A DNA stretch of 64,000 nucleotides from Aliamphritea ceti (GCF_024347215.1 NZ_AP025282.1:4092001-4156000); one strand, 5' to 3'; shown: positions 23,019-32,514, numbered from the stretch's first letter. Made by a program: numbers and translations. Notes: generated by a model not told the origin, from the sequence alone.

Positions 23019-23931
23019 AAAAGCGGCGATGAATACCGCCAACGTACTGAGTGAGGCGCTGCCTTACATTCAGTGTTTCACCGGTAAAACAGTGGTGATC
23101 AAGTACGGCGGAAACGCCATGATCGACGACAAGCTGAAAAACAGCTTTGCCCGTGACATCGTGATGATGAAGACGATCGGCATCAACCCGATAGTTGTTC
23201 ATGGCGGCGGCCCGCAAATAGGCGACCTGCTGGAAAAACTGGCAATCGAATCTCACTTCGTCAATGGCATGCGGGTTACCGACTCAAAAACCATGGATGT
23301 AGTTGAAATGGTGCTGGGCGGTATGGTTAACAAAGACATTGTTGGCCTGATAAACAGCAACGGTGGTAAAGCCATCGGCATGACAGGTAAAGACGGCATG
23401 CTGCTGAGCGCCCGCAAGCTGAAGGTGAAACACAAAACACCGGAAATGAAGGCTCCGGAAATCATAGATATCGGCCATGTAGGTGAAGTTGAAAACGTTA
23501 ACGTCGACGTACTGCACATGCTGGTTAACTCTGACTTTATTCCAGTAATCGCACCAATAGGCGTTGGTAAGGATGGCACGTCTTACAACATCAATGCTGA
23601 CCTGGTTGCCGGCAAAGTATCTGAAGTTCTGCAGGCCGAAAAACTTATCCTGCTGACCAATATCGAAGGCCTGCTGGACAAAGACGGCAAGGTACTGACT
23701 GGCCTGACAACAGAACAGGTTGACGGTCTGATCGAAGACGGCACCATTTATGGCGGTATGCTGCCGAAGATTGACTGCGCGCTGAATGCAGTAAAATCAG
23801 GTGTTACCAGTGCACATATCATTGATGGCCGGGTCGAGCATTCCTGCCTGCTGGAGATCTTCACAGATGAAGGTGTCGGCACCCTGATTTCCAATAAGAC
23901 TGATGAAAATAAAGCAACGGATGCATCATGA
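23005..23931 (+). CDS. argB: acetylglutamate kinase
   Basis: This 308-residue amino-acid kinase phosphorylates N-acetylglutamate in the arginine pathway. Motifs include KTVVIKYGGNAM, the glycine-rich VVHGGGPQIGDLL and NINADLVAGKVSEVL, with the AK-family end DGRVEHSCLLEIFTDEG. The start MPLSRKAAMNTANVLSEALP matches the longer, arginine-sensitive Pseudomonas-type enzyme rather than the short E. coli form. It overlaps algC by 14 nt and slmA by 4 nt (ATGA). Confidence 0.96.
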   Translation: MPLSRKAAMNTANVLSEALPYIQCFTGKTVVIKYGGNAMIDDKLKNSFARDIVMMKTIGINPIVVHGGGPQIGDLLEKLAIESHFVNGMRVTDSKTMDVVEMVLGGMVNKDIVGLINSNGGKAIGMTGKDGMLLSARKLKVKHKTPEMKAPEIIDIGHVGEVENVNVDVLHMLVNSDFIPVIAPIGVGKDGTSYNINADLVAGKVSEVLQAEKLILLTNIEGLLDKDGKVLTGLTTEQVDGLIEDGTIYGGMLPKIDCALNAVKSGVTSAHIIDGRVEHSCLLEIFTDEGVGTLISNKTDENKATDAS

Positions 23932-24521
23932 GCCAACCTGAAAAAGTTTCCCGTCGCGAGCAGATCCTACAGGCCCTCGCGATGATGCTTGAAAATGATC
24001 CGGGCGCGCGTATCACTACCGCCTCCCTGGCTAAGCAAGTCGGCGTCTCAGAAGCCGCCCTGTACCGCCACTTTCCAAGCAAAGCACGGATGTTTGAAGG
24101 CCTGATCAGCTTTATTGAAGAAACAATCTTTAGCCGTGTAACACTCATTACACAGTCTGACGCTACTGCGCTTAAACAGTGTGAGCAAATCCTGACGTTG
24201 TTACTGGCATTTGTTGAACGCAACCCGGGAATGGCCCGCATCCTTACCGGTGACGCTCTGGCCGGCGAAACTGATCGCTTGCGCCAGCGCATCAATCAGT
24301 TCTTTGAACGTCTGGAAACGCAGATCAAGCAAATTCTGCGTACTGCAGAACAGACCGAAGGCCTGCGCACTGAGCTGCCAGGCGGCGCAACAGCCAATCT
24401 GTTACTGGCATGTGCTGAAGGCCGTATTCGTCAGTTTGTACGCAGTGAGTTCAAAAGCCGCCCAACTCAAAACTGGGCTGACCAGTGGAGTGTTCTTGCC
24501 AACGCCGCCAGCCGCGACTAA
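23928..24521 (+). CDS. slmA: nucleoid occlusion factor SlmA (TetR family)
   Basis: The 197-residue protein has an N-terminal TetR helix-turn-helix (about residues 10-57; TTASLAKQVGVSEAALYRHF, then PSKARMFEGLISFIEE), typical of SlmA. SlmA binds specific chromosomal sites and blocks FtsZ assembly over the nucleoid. Its ATG overlaps the argB stop, and a coaBC-dut-slmA neighbourhood is common in gammaproteobacteria. No ligand is expected despite the TetR fold. Confidence 0.93.
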   Translation: MSQPEKVSRREQILQALAMMLENDPGARITTASLAKQVGVSEAALYRHFPSKARMFEGLISFIEETIFSRVTLITQSDATALKQCEQILTLLLAFVERNPGMARILTGDALAGETDRLRQRINQFFERLETQIKQILRTAEQTEGLRTELPGGATANLLLACAEGRIRQFVRSEFKSRPTQNWADQWSVLANAASRD

Positions 24522-24529
24522 GGCCTCCA

Positions 24530-25294
24530 ATGCTTGAACAATCCGGTCTTTTACTGATATCTCTGCTGGCTAATGGCTTATCAGCCATGGCCGGCGGAGG
24601 TGCCGGTTTGCTGCAACTTCCCGTTCTGTTATTCCTTGGTTTAAGCTTTAGCACGGCACTGGCGACCCATAAAATCGCCAGCGTCGCACTAGGCTTAGGC
24701 GCTACTTTACGGCATCTGAAAGAAAGTACTTTGGAACGTCGATTCTGTGGTTACATTCTTGCCACAGGCTTACCGGGAGTTGTGCTTGGCGGTGTACTGA
24801 TACTACAGATTCCAGAAAAACTTACCCTGATCAGCCTTGGCATACTGACCACAGGACTGGGGGTCTATTCAATATTCAAAGCTACGCTCGGGCTTGAATA
24901 CACACCCAAACACCGTGATCTCTCAGGGATGATTATTGGCGGAGCGGTACTGTTTTTTATTGGTATTTTGAACGGTTCGCTGACCTCAGGTACTGGCCTG
25001 TTTGTGACTATCTGGCTGGTACGCTGGTTTGGGCTGGATTACAAACGTGCAGTTGCGTATGTACTGGTATTAGTCGGCATGTTTTGGAATGGATCAGGCG
25101 CAATTACGGTCGCATTGCAAACACCGCCTCAATGGTCATGGTTACCAGCACTGGTCATAGGGGCATTAATTGGCGCCTATGCCGGCACTCACATTGCGCT
25201 GGCTAAAGGCAACCAGATGATCAAACGTATCTTTGAAGTACTGACAATTCTGGTAGGAATCAAACTGATCTCAGACGGGCTGACGATTCTATAA
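24530..25294 (+). CDS. TSUP family membrane transporter (TauE/SafE)
   Basis: This 254-residue protein of about eight hydrophobic helices has the glycine-rich N-terminal motif NGLSAMAGGGAGLLQLPVLL and a matching repeat near the middle (LNGSLTSGTGLFVTIWLVRW), typical of the sulfite/organic-anion exporter superfamily. An in-frame ATG at 24485 would lie inside slmA; the ATG at 24530, 8 bp after the slmA stop, is the better start. The substrate is unassigned, with sulfite, sulfonates or other anions known for relatives. Confidence 0.87.
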   Translation: MLEQSGLLLISLLANGLSAMAGGGAGLLQLPVLLFLGLSFSTALATHKIASVALGLGATLRHLKESTLERRFCGYILATGLPGVVLGGVLILQIPEKLTLISLGILTTGLGVYSIFKATLGLEYTPKHRDLSGMIIGGAVLFFIGILNGSLTSGTGLFVTIWLVRWFGLDYKRAVAYVLVLVGMFWNGSGAITVALQTPPQWSWLPALVIGALIGAYAGTHIALAKGNQMIKRIFEVLTILVGIKLISDGLTIL

Positions 25295-25305
25295 CAGCAT
25301 ATAGC

Positions 25306-26178
25306 TCATTGATTGTAATGGCTCTCCGTCGCCTGGCACTCATCAGATATACAGAAATGCTGCCGGGCCCGTTCCAGATCCTGACGATCCTGCATTTGTA
25401 GCAAAAAACCACTCGGTGCTACCAGCTGCACACCCAACTCACCTAAACGTGGCAGAGCCTCCTGCAAATAATTGATTGTCACCGGATAAGGATGGCCAAT
25501 CAGCACAGCAAACCCCCGCATTTTTGCCAGTTCTATTGCCGCATTAAACTGCTTATCTACAAACTCAGTAGTTTGCTCATGATCCAGAAACACATCGCGG
25601 ATTAGCCAGGGAATATTTGCCTGACGTGCCGCTTTCCAAGCAACCGTATCAGAAGTCGTCAGACTATCTATAAAAAACATTTGCTGTTTTTTTGCGACCT
25701 TCATCGCCCATTGCATCTGAGGGTTTTTCTGCGTCAGTAAACTGCCCATGTGATTATTAAATCCCACCGCATAAGGCACAGCCTTAAGATCACCCCGGAG
25801 CGTTCTGACAAAGTCTTTTTCGCTCAGCTTATCTGTAAGGCCACCAGGGCCTAGCGCCAGCTTACGGGTATTATCCATTGGCACATGTACCATGACATCC
25901 TTACCCTGACTATTGGCCATTTCGGCCAAAACCTTACTCTTAGCAGTATGCGGCAGAATTGAATATGCGATTGGGCCCGGTAAATTAATCGCCGCAATGC
26001 CCTGTGCCAGATTATCACCCAAATCATCAATAATAATAACCAGACGCGGCTGTTCGCTGTCAGCACTCGCCGTGACAGTAAACAAAGCACTCATATTCAG
26101 AGCACTTATAAACGCAAAACAGGCAAACAGTTTTTTAACTGCTTGCCTGTTCAAATAGTTTTGCGTTAACGTCGCCAA
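25306..26178 (-). CDS. yibQ: divergent polysaccharide deacetylase (YibQ family)
   Basis: The 290-residue protein has an N-terminal signal sequence (about 1-39), then a NodB-like fold. Family marks are PRLVIIIDDLGDN, AYSILPHTAKS, VMVHVPMDN, GFNNHMGSLL and AVLIGHPYPVT. It is predicted periplasmic. The enzyme activity of this divergent group is not established, though the Asp and His residues of the deacetylase core are present. It ends the run gpmI-envC-ctpA-yibQ, 22 bp after ctpA. Confidence 0.9.
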   Translation of the reverse strand: MATLTQNYLNRQAVKKLFACFAFISALNMSALFTVTASADSEQPRLVIIIDDLGDNLAQGIAAINLPGPIAYSILPHTAKSKVLAEMANSQGKDVMVHVPMDNTRKLALGPGGLTDKLSEKDFVRTLRGDLKAVPYAVGFNNHMGSLLTQKNPQMQWAMKVAKKQQMFFIDSLTTSDTVAWKAARQANIPWLIRDVFLDHEQTTEFVDKQFNAAIELAKMRGFAVLIGHPYPVTINYLQEALPRLGELGVQLVAPSGFLLQMQDRQDLERARQHFCISDECQATESHYNQ

Positions 26179-26200
26179 TGCTTAACCCGGCCTTTGCAGC

Positions 26201-27520
26201 TTAGTTCTCAGTTTTAGCACTTTTTTCAGTAACCTGACGCGCAATGGCCAGACCACGTAACAAACCAATCGCTTCGTAAAGCTGATAGTCTGTTTCGGCA
26301 ATACGGCGCACATCGGCTACCGCATTTTCAGCATCACCTTCACCATTTTCAAGGTGACCACTCAGGTCACTCTCCTTAATGAAGTTACCGCTTTCACGCA
26401 GCTTAATTTCCGCTTCAGCGACATAGATATCCGGCTTAATACCTTGCGCCTGAATGGAACGACCGCTCGGCGTAAAGTAACGGGCAGTAGTCAGTTTCAG
26501 TGCGCGCTCTTTTGTCAGTGGCAATACGGTTTGCACTGATCCTTTACCAAAACTGTCGACACCCATAATCACTGCACGACCCTGATCCTGAAGCGCACCG
26601 GCAACAATCTCGGAGGCAGACGCCGAACCCTGGTTAATCAGTACCACTAAAGGAATATCCGTCAAACGCTCACTGGTCGCTTTATACTGCAATTCAGAGT
26701 TGGCTTTACGGCCTTTGGTATAAACAATCAGGCCCTCATCCATAAATGCATCACTGACATCTACTGCTGCACGCAACACACCGCCAGGATTGTTGCGTAA
26801 ATCCAATACCAGACCAGTAAGCTCGGTTGCTTCTTCCAGCTTCCCCATGGCTCGCTTCAAGTCATTACCGGTATTCACCTGGAACTGAGTGATCCGCAAA
26901 TAACCAATGCCGTCATCCAAGACACGCTGCTTCACACTGGCAACGCGTATAACATCACGCACAACGGTAATTTCCAGCGGCTTATCTTCGCCCTCACGTA
27001 CAATAGTCAGAACCAGCTCAGAACCTGCCGGACCACGCATCAGCTCAACAGCATCATTAAGATCCATACCTTGCACAGCCTGATCACCCAGCTTAATAAT
27101 CAGGTCACCGGCTTTTACACCTGCTTTTTGTGCCGGTGTATCATCAATCGGCGTAATAACCCGTACGAAGCCATCTTCCATACCAACTTCAATACCCAGA
27201 CCGCCAAACTCACCACTGGTGTGTGTCTGAAGCTCGGAGAATGCACTTGGCTCCAGATAGGTAGAATGCGGATCCAGACCTGCCAGCATGCCACGTATAG
27301 CATCTTCTAACAGTTGCTCATCGCTAACCTGTTCAACATAGTCCTGTCTAATACGGTCAAACACTTCAGTGAATACACGAATTTCTTCTAAGGGTAACGG
27401 CTTAATAACCGGCGCCGGCGTATCTTCAGCCTGGGCACTACCCGCCAACAATGACACGCTTAATAAACATGGCAAGCCAAAAGGCTTACACAGACTCGCT
27501 AGCTGCTTCGTCAGCTTCAT
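26201..27520 (-). CDS. ctpA: S41 family C-terminal processing peptidase
   Basis: This 439-residue exported protease has a signal peptide (about 1-31), a PDZ domain (about 95-180; EFGGLGIEVGMEDGFVRVIT) and the S41 catalytic domain. The nucleophile Ser lies in NQGSASASEIVAGAL and the general-base Lys in GKGSVQTVLPL. In Pseudomonas the homologous CtpA degrades peptidoglycan endopeptidases, which fits its place beside envC. It is transcribed leftward, 62 bp after envC. Confidence 0.94.
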   Translation of the reverse strand: MKLTKQLASLCKPFGLPCLLSVSLLAGSAQAEDTPAPVIKPLPLEEIRVFTEVFDRIRQDYVEQVSDEQLLEDAIRGMLAGLDPHSTYLEPSAFSELQTHTSGEFGGLGIEVGMEDGFVRVITPIDDTPAQKAGVKAGDLIIKLGDQAVQGMDLNDAVELMRGPAGSELVLTIVREGEDKPLEITVVRDVIRVASVKQRVLDDGIGYLRITQFQVNTGNDLKRAMGKLEEATELTGLVLDLRNNPGGVLRAAVDVSDAFMDEGLIVYTKGRKANSELQYKATSERLTDIPLVVLINQGSASASEIVAGALQDQGRAVIMGVDSFGKGSVQTVLPLTKERALKLTTARYFTPSGRSIQAQGIKPDIYVAEAEIKLRESGNFIKESDLSGHLENGEGDAENAVADVRRIAETDYQLYEAIGLLRGLAIARQVTEKSAKTEN

Positions 27521-27582
27521 ACTGAATCCTTAATTCTGTGGATACTACTCAATCATATCCAGGCTACATTCCTGTTGACCGG

Positions 27583-28734
27583 TCAGCGTTTCACCAGCCA
27601 TTGCTTCGGATTTCGTGCTTTACCTTTATAACGCAAGGCAAAGAATAAACTTGGCTTACTGTTGCCACCACTGTTTCCTACAGTAGCTACGGTTTCTTTA
27701 GCAGAAACCCATTCACCCACATCTTTTAACAAACTGTCGGCCTGACCATACATCGTCATATAGCCACCGCCATGATCAATAATCAACAACAGACCATAAC
27801 CTCTTAACCAGTCGGAGAACACAACCCGGCCATGATGTATAGACTTAACGGCCCGTCCTTGCTTAGCTGCCAGAATCACGCCATCAAACCTGACACCTTC
27901 CCGCATGCTACCAAACCCACGGGTTAATGTACCCTTTACCGGCCAGGGCAAACGCCCCTTCAGTTCGGAAAAGGCCCGATCATTACCGCCAAGTGCAACT
28001 TCATTGATGGAAATCTGCAACTGCGCAAGAACTTTTTCCAACCTTTGCTGATCTGCTTTCAGATTTTTCAGCTTACGGCTACCAGCTTTTAGCTGTTTTT
28101 CCAGCTTAGCCAGTACTTGCTTACGTTCACCGCGGCTGGACTTAAGCTCAGTAGCACTAACCTGTAACGCATCCCGACGATCAAAGACAGTCTGTTGAGT
28201 ACTGCGGATAGCCTGTTCTGCCTGATCAAGTTGGACCAGATCATCACGAAATCGTTGCAATTTATCCGTCATTGTCTGGTTTATACGATCATAATACTGC
28301 AGCATCCGCGAGACCTGTTCAGGATCACGCTGGGTTAACAATAATTGTAAACGCGGCAATTTACCGGTTTTATATTGCTGCTTTAACTGTGTTTCTAAGC
28401 CTCTCGCCTGTTCACGCAGCGACGCTAATATAGGTTTTCTGGACGCCTGAAGCTTTTTCAGCTTAGCTTCGGCACCACCCAACTGCTTATTCAGAGTGCC
28501 AATTTGCTTTGCCAGCTTGCCTATCTTTTTATCAATACCCCGTAATTCACCCTGAACAGACTTTTTATCTCCCTTCGTTTCATTCAGAGTTGCCGTTAAC
28601 TGACGAACACTTTTCTGCAGCGCTTTAATTTGCGCAGCCGTAGCCGCTTCTTCACTTGCCGCAAAAGAAAAAGAAGGTGTTAATAAACTGAGGATAAGCG
28701 CCAGTAAAATCACTGGCTGAAATATCAGGCGCAT
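27583..28734 (-). CDS. envC: murein hydrolase activator EnvC
   Basis: The 383-residue periplasmic protein has a signal peptide (about 1-25), a long coiled coil (about 30-245) and a C-terminal LytM/M23 domain (about 265-383). The zinc ligands of active M23 enzymes are missing (RFDG where HxxxD is expected, ALRY where HxH is expected), as in E. coli EnvC. It should therefore activate cell-division amidases rather than cut peptidoglycan. No Shine-Dalgarno is visible, and a GC-rich hairpin ends 6 nt before its ATG. Confidence 0.93.
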   Translation of the reverse strand: MRLIFQPVILLALILSLLTPSFSFAASEEAATAAQIKALQKSVRQLTATLNETKGDKKSVQGELRGIDKKIGKLAKQIGTLNKQLGGAEAKLKKLQASRKPILASLREQARGLETQLKQQYKTGKLPRLQLLLTQRDPEQVSRMLQYYDRINQTMTDKLQRFRDDLVQLDQAEQAIRSTQQTVFDRRDALQVSATELKSSRGERKQVLAKLEKQLKAGSRKLKNLKADQQRLEKVLAQLQISINEVALGGNDRAFSELKGRLPWPVKGTLTRGFGSMREGVRFDGVILAAKQGRAVKSIHHGRVVFSDWLRGYGLLLIIDHGGGYMTMYGQADSLLKDVGEWVSAKETVATVGNSGGNSKPSLFFALRYKGKARNPKQWLVKR

Positions 28735-28740
28735 ATAAAA

Positions 28741-28766
28741 ATGGCCGCGTTAGCAGAGGCGGCCAT
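28741..28766 (-). terminator. hairpin between gpmI and envC
   Basis: On the minus strand ATGGCCGC and GCGGCCAT form an 8-bp GC-rich stem followed by TTTTAT, just before the envC ATG and 5 nt after the gpmI stop. It could attenuate transcription or mask translation start. Confidence 0.55.
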
Positions 28767-28771
28767 CATCA

Positions 28772-30322
28772 TCAATTGAAACGCACCAGAGACTGGCCAG
28801 TCATTTCAGATGGTGCATCCAGCCCCATCAGATCCAACAACGAAGGTGCCAAGTCACATAATGCACCATCTTCCAGGCTTAACTGGGCACTACGCGGTCC
28901 GTCATAAACAAGAGCAACAGGCCAGTTAGTATGCGCAGTATGCGCCTGTCCGGTTTTTGGATTCACCATTAATTCGACATTACCGTGATCTGCCGTAATC
29001 AGTGTTTCACCTGCTACGCTTTGCATCGCTTCAAGCACCTGACTGATCGCACCGTCAATCACTTCTACCGCTTGTACCGCCGCATCAAAGTTCCCGGTAT
29101 GACCAACCATATCCGGATTCGCGAAGTTACAGACAATCAGATCGTAAGCGCCGCTCCTGATCGCTGCAACCAGCTTTTCGGTTACTTCAGGGGCACTCAT
29201 TTCCGGCTTAAGGTCATAAGTAGCAACATCCGGTGAAGGCACCAGAATACGATCTTCCCCGGCATATGGATTTTCTTCGCCACCATTAAAGAAGAAGGTA
29301 ACGTGAGCGTATTTCTCAGTTTCAGAAATCCGCAACTGAGTACGACCCAGGTCAGACAAATACTCACCCAGGCTATTAGTCAGCTTATTAGGCGGATACG
29401 CACAGCTTGCATCAATAGAAGATGCGTATTCAGTCAGCATAACAAAATCGGCTAAAGCAGGTACCCGGCTGCGCTGGAAACCATCAAAATCGATATCAAC
29501 AAACGCACGGGTAATTTCGCGGGCACGGTCCGGACGGAAGTTTGCACAGATCACTGTATCATTATCACGAATCAGACCTTTTGGCTGACCGTCATCACCG
29601 ATGATACAAGTTGCAGCAACAAACTCATCGTTTTCATCGCGCTCGTAAGCATTCGCAAGTGCATCGGCAGCAGACGTTTCATAATGTGGCGCCAGCCCTT
29701 TAGTCATCGCATCATAAGCTGTCTGTACACGATCCCAGCGGTTATCACGATCCATTGCATAATAACGGCCAACAACAGTCGCCAACGCCCCAGTACCTAA
29801 TTCCGCAAACTTAGCTTCTGCAGCTTCGATTGATGGCTGAGCACTGCGTGGTGGCATATCACGGCCATCCAGAATACCGTGCAGGTAAACTTTACTAACG
29901 CCGCGTTTTACAGCCATTTCAAGCAACGCAAAAATATGCTCTTCATGACTATGTACACCACCGGGCGATAACAGCCCCATCACGTGAACGGCACCATCAA
30001 GCGCTTTAGCTTTATCGATTGCATTCACAAGCACTTCATTGTCGAACAGACTGCCGTCATCAATAGCTTTACTGATACGGGTGAAGTTTTGATAAACAGT
30101 ACGACCAGCACCAATATTCATGTGCCCCACTTCAGAGTTACCCATCTGACCATCAGGCAAACCTACGGCCAAACCTGAGGTTGCAATACGACTGTTTGGC
30201 GCATTCGCCATCAGACGGTCCCAGGTAGGTGTATTAGCGGCCATCACGGCACTGGATTCAGTGGCTTCGACGCCGAAACCATCAAGAATAATCAAAGCTT
30301 TGGTGCTACGTTGCTCAGTCAT
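28772..30322 (-). CDS. gpmI: cofactor-independent phosphoglycerate mutase
   Basis: This 516-residue enzyme interconverts 3- and 2-phosphoglycerate in glycolysis using two metal ions. KALIILDGFG near the N-terminus gives the first metal Asp. GQMGNSEVGHMNIGAG carries the phosphorylated Ser (about residue 62). HSHEEHIF, RDMPPRSA, the FRPDRARE substrate site and ITADHGNVE complete the alkaline-phosphatase-like core. Length matches the family. AAAGGTCACCC precedes the ATG as ribosome binding site. It is the first gene of the leftward envelope run. Confidence 0.97.
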   Translation of the reverse strand: MTEQRSTKALIILDGFGVEATESSAVMAANTPTWDRLMANAPNSRIATSGLAVGLPDGQMGNSEVGHMNIGAGRTVYQNFTRISKAIDDGSLFDNEVLVNAIDKAKALDGAVHVMGLLSPGGVHSHEEHIFALLEMAVKRGVSKVYLHGILDGRDMPPRSAQPSIEAAEAKFAELGTGALATVVGRYYAMDRDNRWDRVQTAYDAMTKGLAPHYETSAADALANAYERDENDEFVAATCIIGDDGQPKGLIRDNDTVICANFRPDRAREITRAFVDIDFDGFQRSRVPALADFVMLTEYASSIDASCAYPPNKLTNSLGEYLSDLGRTQLRISETEKYAHVTFFFNGGEENPYAGEDRILVPSPDVATYDLKPEMSAPEVTEKLVAAIRSGAYDLIVCNFANPDMVGHTGNFDAAVQAVEVIDGAISQVLEAMQSVAGETLITADHGNVELMVNPKTGQAHTAHTNWPVALVYDGPRSAQLSLEDGALCDLAPSLLDLMGLDAPSEMTGQSLVRFN

Positions 30323-30688
30323 GGGTGACCTTTTCCAGTGTTACTGCCCGGCTGCGAACATCAGGCTGGCTGATACGGGCTTTTAGCTGATAAGTAAGAC
30401 CGCGCATTTTACTTGGAATTCCCACATAAGGCGAACCTGAGCGGCTTTTTGCAATAATTTTTCCAGGCAGGTAATGCCACTTTATACTGCCTCCGAATGA
30501 ATCCTCAGGAAATCGTCATTATTTAGCCTCAGCCAGTTACCTCAACAGCAAACGCGGGGTATACTTGGCCGCTTTATAGATTTTAACTGCGGCATCTGCA
30601 GCCTGATTTGCTGAGCAAACAGCACACAATGCCCGCCACTTTTGCTAAAGACTGCGGCTTTATTAAGCGCATTTGGAAAAGGTTTACG
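30323..30688. other. divergent promoter region between gpmI and the rhodanese gene
   Basis: The region is non-coding. A rightward promoter candidate is TTACCT (30537-30542), a 17-bp spacer and TATACT (30560-30565). A leftward -10 candidate for gpmI, TAAAATGCGCG, lies around 30402-30412. No operator is recognised. Confidence 0.5.
30537..30565 (+). promoter_or_regulatory. candidate promoter for rhodanese-grxC-secB
   Basis: TTACCT, a 17-bp spacer and TATACT, about 120 bp before the rhodanese start. Confidence 0.55.
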
Positions 30689-31102
30689 ATGGAACAAGTG
30701 ATCGAATTCGCAACCAATAACATCATGTTGATTATCGCCTGGATTATGACCCTGGCAATGCTGGTGTTCACCGAACAACGTAAAGGCGGAAAATCCGTCA
30801 ATACACATGAAGCAACCCGCATGATCAACAAAGAGAACGCTGTTATTCTGGACGTCCGTCCTAAGAAAGAATACACCACTGGCCACATCACCAATGCGAT
30901 TCATATTCCGGTTGCTGAACTTGATACCCGCATGACAGAGATCAACAAGCATAAAGACAAGCCTGTTATCGTTGTCTGCAACCTGGGCCAGACAGCAGGT
31001 GCAGCCACTAAAAAGCTGATGACAGCAGGATTCAGCAACGTTGTTAAGCTTTCAGGCGGCATGACCGAATGGAAAGCACAAAGCCTGCCTATTCTGAAGT
31101 AA
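30689..31102 (+). CDS. yibN: membrane-anchored rhodanese-like protein (YibN)
   Basis: The 137-residue protein has an N-terminal membrane helix (about 8-28) and one rhodanese domain (about 42-137). The active-site loop VVVCNLGQTAGAA retains the catalytic cysteine, so sulfur transfer is possible. An in-frame ATG at 30608 would add 27 hydrophilic residues before the membrane segment; the ATG at 30689 gives the conserved YibN start and is preferred. It leads the operon with grxC (4 bp apart) and secB, the same order as in E. coli and Pseudomonas. Confidence 0.9.
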   Translation: MEQVIEFATNNIMLIIAWIMTLAMLVFTEQRKGGKSVNTHEATRMINKENAVILDVRPKKEYTTGHITNAIHIPVAELDTRMTEINKHKDKPVIVVCNLGQTAGAATKKLMTAGFSNVVKLSGGMTEWKAQSLPILK

Positions 31103-31106
31103 TACC

Positions 31107-31361
31107 ATGTCTGAGATTACTATATACAGTAACGGCTGGTGCCCGTTTTGCCGGCGCGCAAAAATGCTCCTTGAGCATAAAAACACTGAATTCACCGAGA
31201 TAGATGTAGAACGTCTGCCCGGTGCCCGGCAGGAAATGATTGAACGCACCAAGCGTACTTCTGTGCCGCAAATATTTATCGGTGATTACCACGTGGGTGG
31301 CTGTGATGAGCTGTTCGCCCTGGAACACCAAGACAAACTCGACAGCCTGCTGAAAGGCTGA
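31107..31361 (+). CDS. grxC: glutaredoxin 3
   Basis: This 84-residue single-domain glutaredoxin has redox motif CPFC in SNGWCPFCRRAKMLL, cis-proline loop TSVPQIFIGDYHVGG and C-terminal GGCDELFAL for glutathione binding. It reduces protein disulfides and glutathionylated proteins in the cytoplasm. It sits between the rhodanese and secB genes. Confidence 0.96.
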   Translation: MSEITIYSNGWCPFCRRAKMLLEHKNTEFTEIDVERLPGARQEMIERTKRTSVPQIFIGDYHVGGCDELFALEHQDKLDSLLKG

Positions 31362-31388
31362 TCATCGACTGACATTAAGGATTTAAGC

Positions 31389-31874
31389 ATGGCTGAGAAC
31401 GAACAAGCGCAACAAGAACAGGCAGCTCCACAGTTTGCTATCCAGCGCATTTATACAAAAGATTCTTCTTTCGAAGCACCAAATTCACCAGCAGTATTCA
31501 CTAAGCAGTGGCAGCCAGAAATTAATCTGGATATGAATACTTCTACCAATAAGCTGGAAGAAGGCGTTTACGAAGTTATTCTAACTCTGACAGTTACTGC
31601 CAAGAACGCTGAAGAAACAGCATTCCTGTCAGAAATCCAGCAAGCAGGTATCTTCACTGTTTCCGGTCTGGAAGAGCAGGAACTGCATCACACTCTGGGC
31701 GCATTCTGCCCGAACATTCTGTTCCCATATGCACGTGAAGCAGTTGACAGCATGGTTAACAAAGGCAGCTTCCCTGCAGTAATGCTGGCGCCGGTTAACT
31801 TCGACGCACTATACGCTCAGCAAATGCAGCAGCGCATGGCTGAAGCGGAAGCCGCTCAGGAAGCACAGCACTAA
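31389..31874 (+). CDS. secB: protein-export chaperone SecB
   Basis: The 161-residue acidic chaperone binds unfolded preproteins and delivers them to SecA. Family marks are QFAIQRIYTKDSSFEAPNSP, VYEVILTLTVTAKN and HHTLGAFCPNILFPYARE (SecA-contact and groove residues). The C-terminus is Gln/Ala/Glu-rich. It ends the rhodanese-grxC-secB operon, closed by the terminator at 31905-31940. Confidence 0.97.
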   Translation: MAENEQAQQEQAAPQFAIQRIYTKDSSFEAPNSPAVFTKQWQPEINLDMNTSTNKLEEGVYEVILTLTVTAKNAEETAFLSEIQQAGIFTVSGLEEQELHHTLGAFCPNILFPYAREAVDSMVNKGSFPAVMLAPVNFDALYAQQMQQRMAEAEAAQEAQH

Positions 31875-31904
31875 GTATCTTCTGTCTATTTCTGACTAAA
31901 TACT

Positions 31905-31940
31905 AAAAAAGGTCGACTGTTAAAACAGCCGACCTTTTTT
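31905..31940. terminator. bidirectional terminator between secB and yehS
   Basis: AAAAAA, stem GGTCGACTGT with ACAGCCGACC (one mismatch), TTTTTT. It serves the convergent secB and yehS genes. Confidence 0.92.
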
Positions 31941-31984
31941 GTGCGCTTAGCTTTTCGCCGCCTTTTCAGGCTTTTCAACGCCTT

Positions 31985-32446
31985 TTATTCAGGCCTGTAC
32001 TTAAGCTGCAGACCTTTTAAAAAGTTTCTTAAAATCTGCGTTTTACATTCCCGATAATGCTTATGACCCGGTTTCCGGAAAAAAGCACTTAACTCATGCT
32101 TACTGATATCAGAGCCACCCATCGCCAAAATCTCCAGCACATCTTCAGCTTGCAGATTTAAAGCAATCTTCAACTTCATGAATACAATGTTATGCGACAG
32201 GCTTGATTCCGGAGCGACCTGCGGCCCTTCTCGTTTACCACGTTTTTCATTGATAAAACCGTTTAAAAAAGTGGCTAGCAATGAATCTTCACACAGCTGA
32301 AAATCAGCATCGTCATCTTTCTTTAACCAATCACTCACCTGGCTGCGACTCACTGATACATCTGCTGCCGCAAACACACCAATCATGCCATTATCATCGA
32401 TATTAAAAATGTAGCGAACACGGCGTAAAACATCATTATTAGTCAT
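31985..32446 (-). CDS. yehS: DUF1456 family protein (YehS)
   Basis: The 153-residue soluble protein is made of two similar halves of about 70 residues, each beginning with a N(D)xxLRRVRYIFN- or NIVFMKLKIALNL-like helix and including a DVS- or DIS-containing turn and a WLKK/FRKP segment. This is the duplicated DUF1456 layout. No catalytic residues are recognised; a nucleic-acid or protein-binding role is possible but unproven. It is convergent with secB. Confidence 0.88.
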   Translation of the reverse strand: MTNNDVLRRVRYIFNIDDNGMIGVFAAADVSVSRSQVSDWLKKDDDADFQLCEDSLLATFLNGFINEKRGKREGPQVAPESSLSHNIVFMKLKIALNLQAEDVLEILAMGGSDISKHELSAFFRKPGHKHYRECKTQILRNFLKGLQLKYRPE

Positions 32447-32514
32447 GACTGATTCCGTTTATAAATACTGTAAAGCGTGGCGTGATCACCACGAGAAATA
32501 ATCAGATGCGTTGT

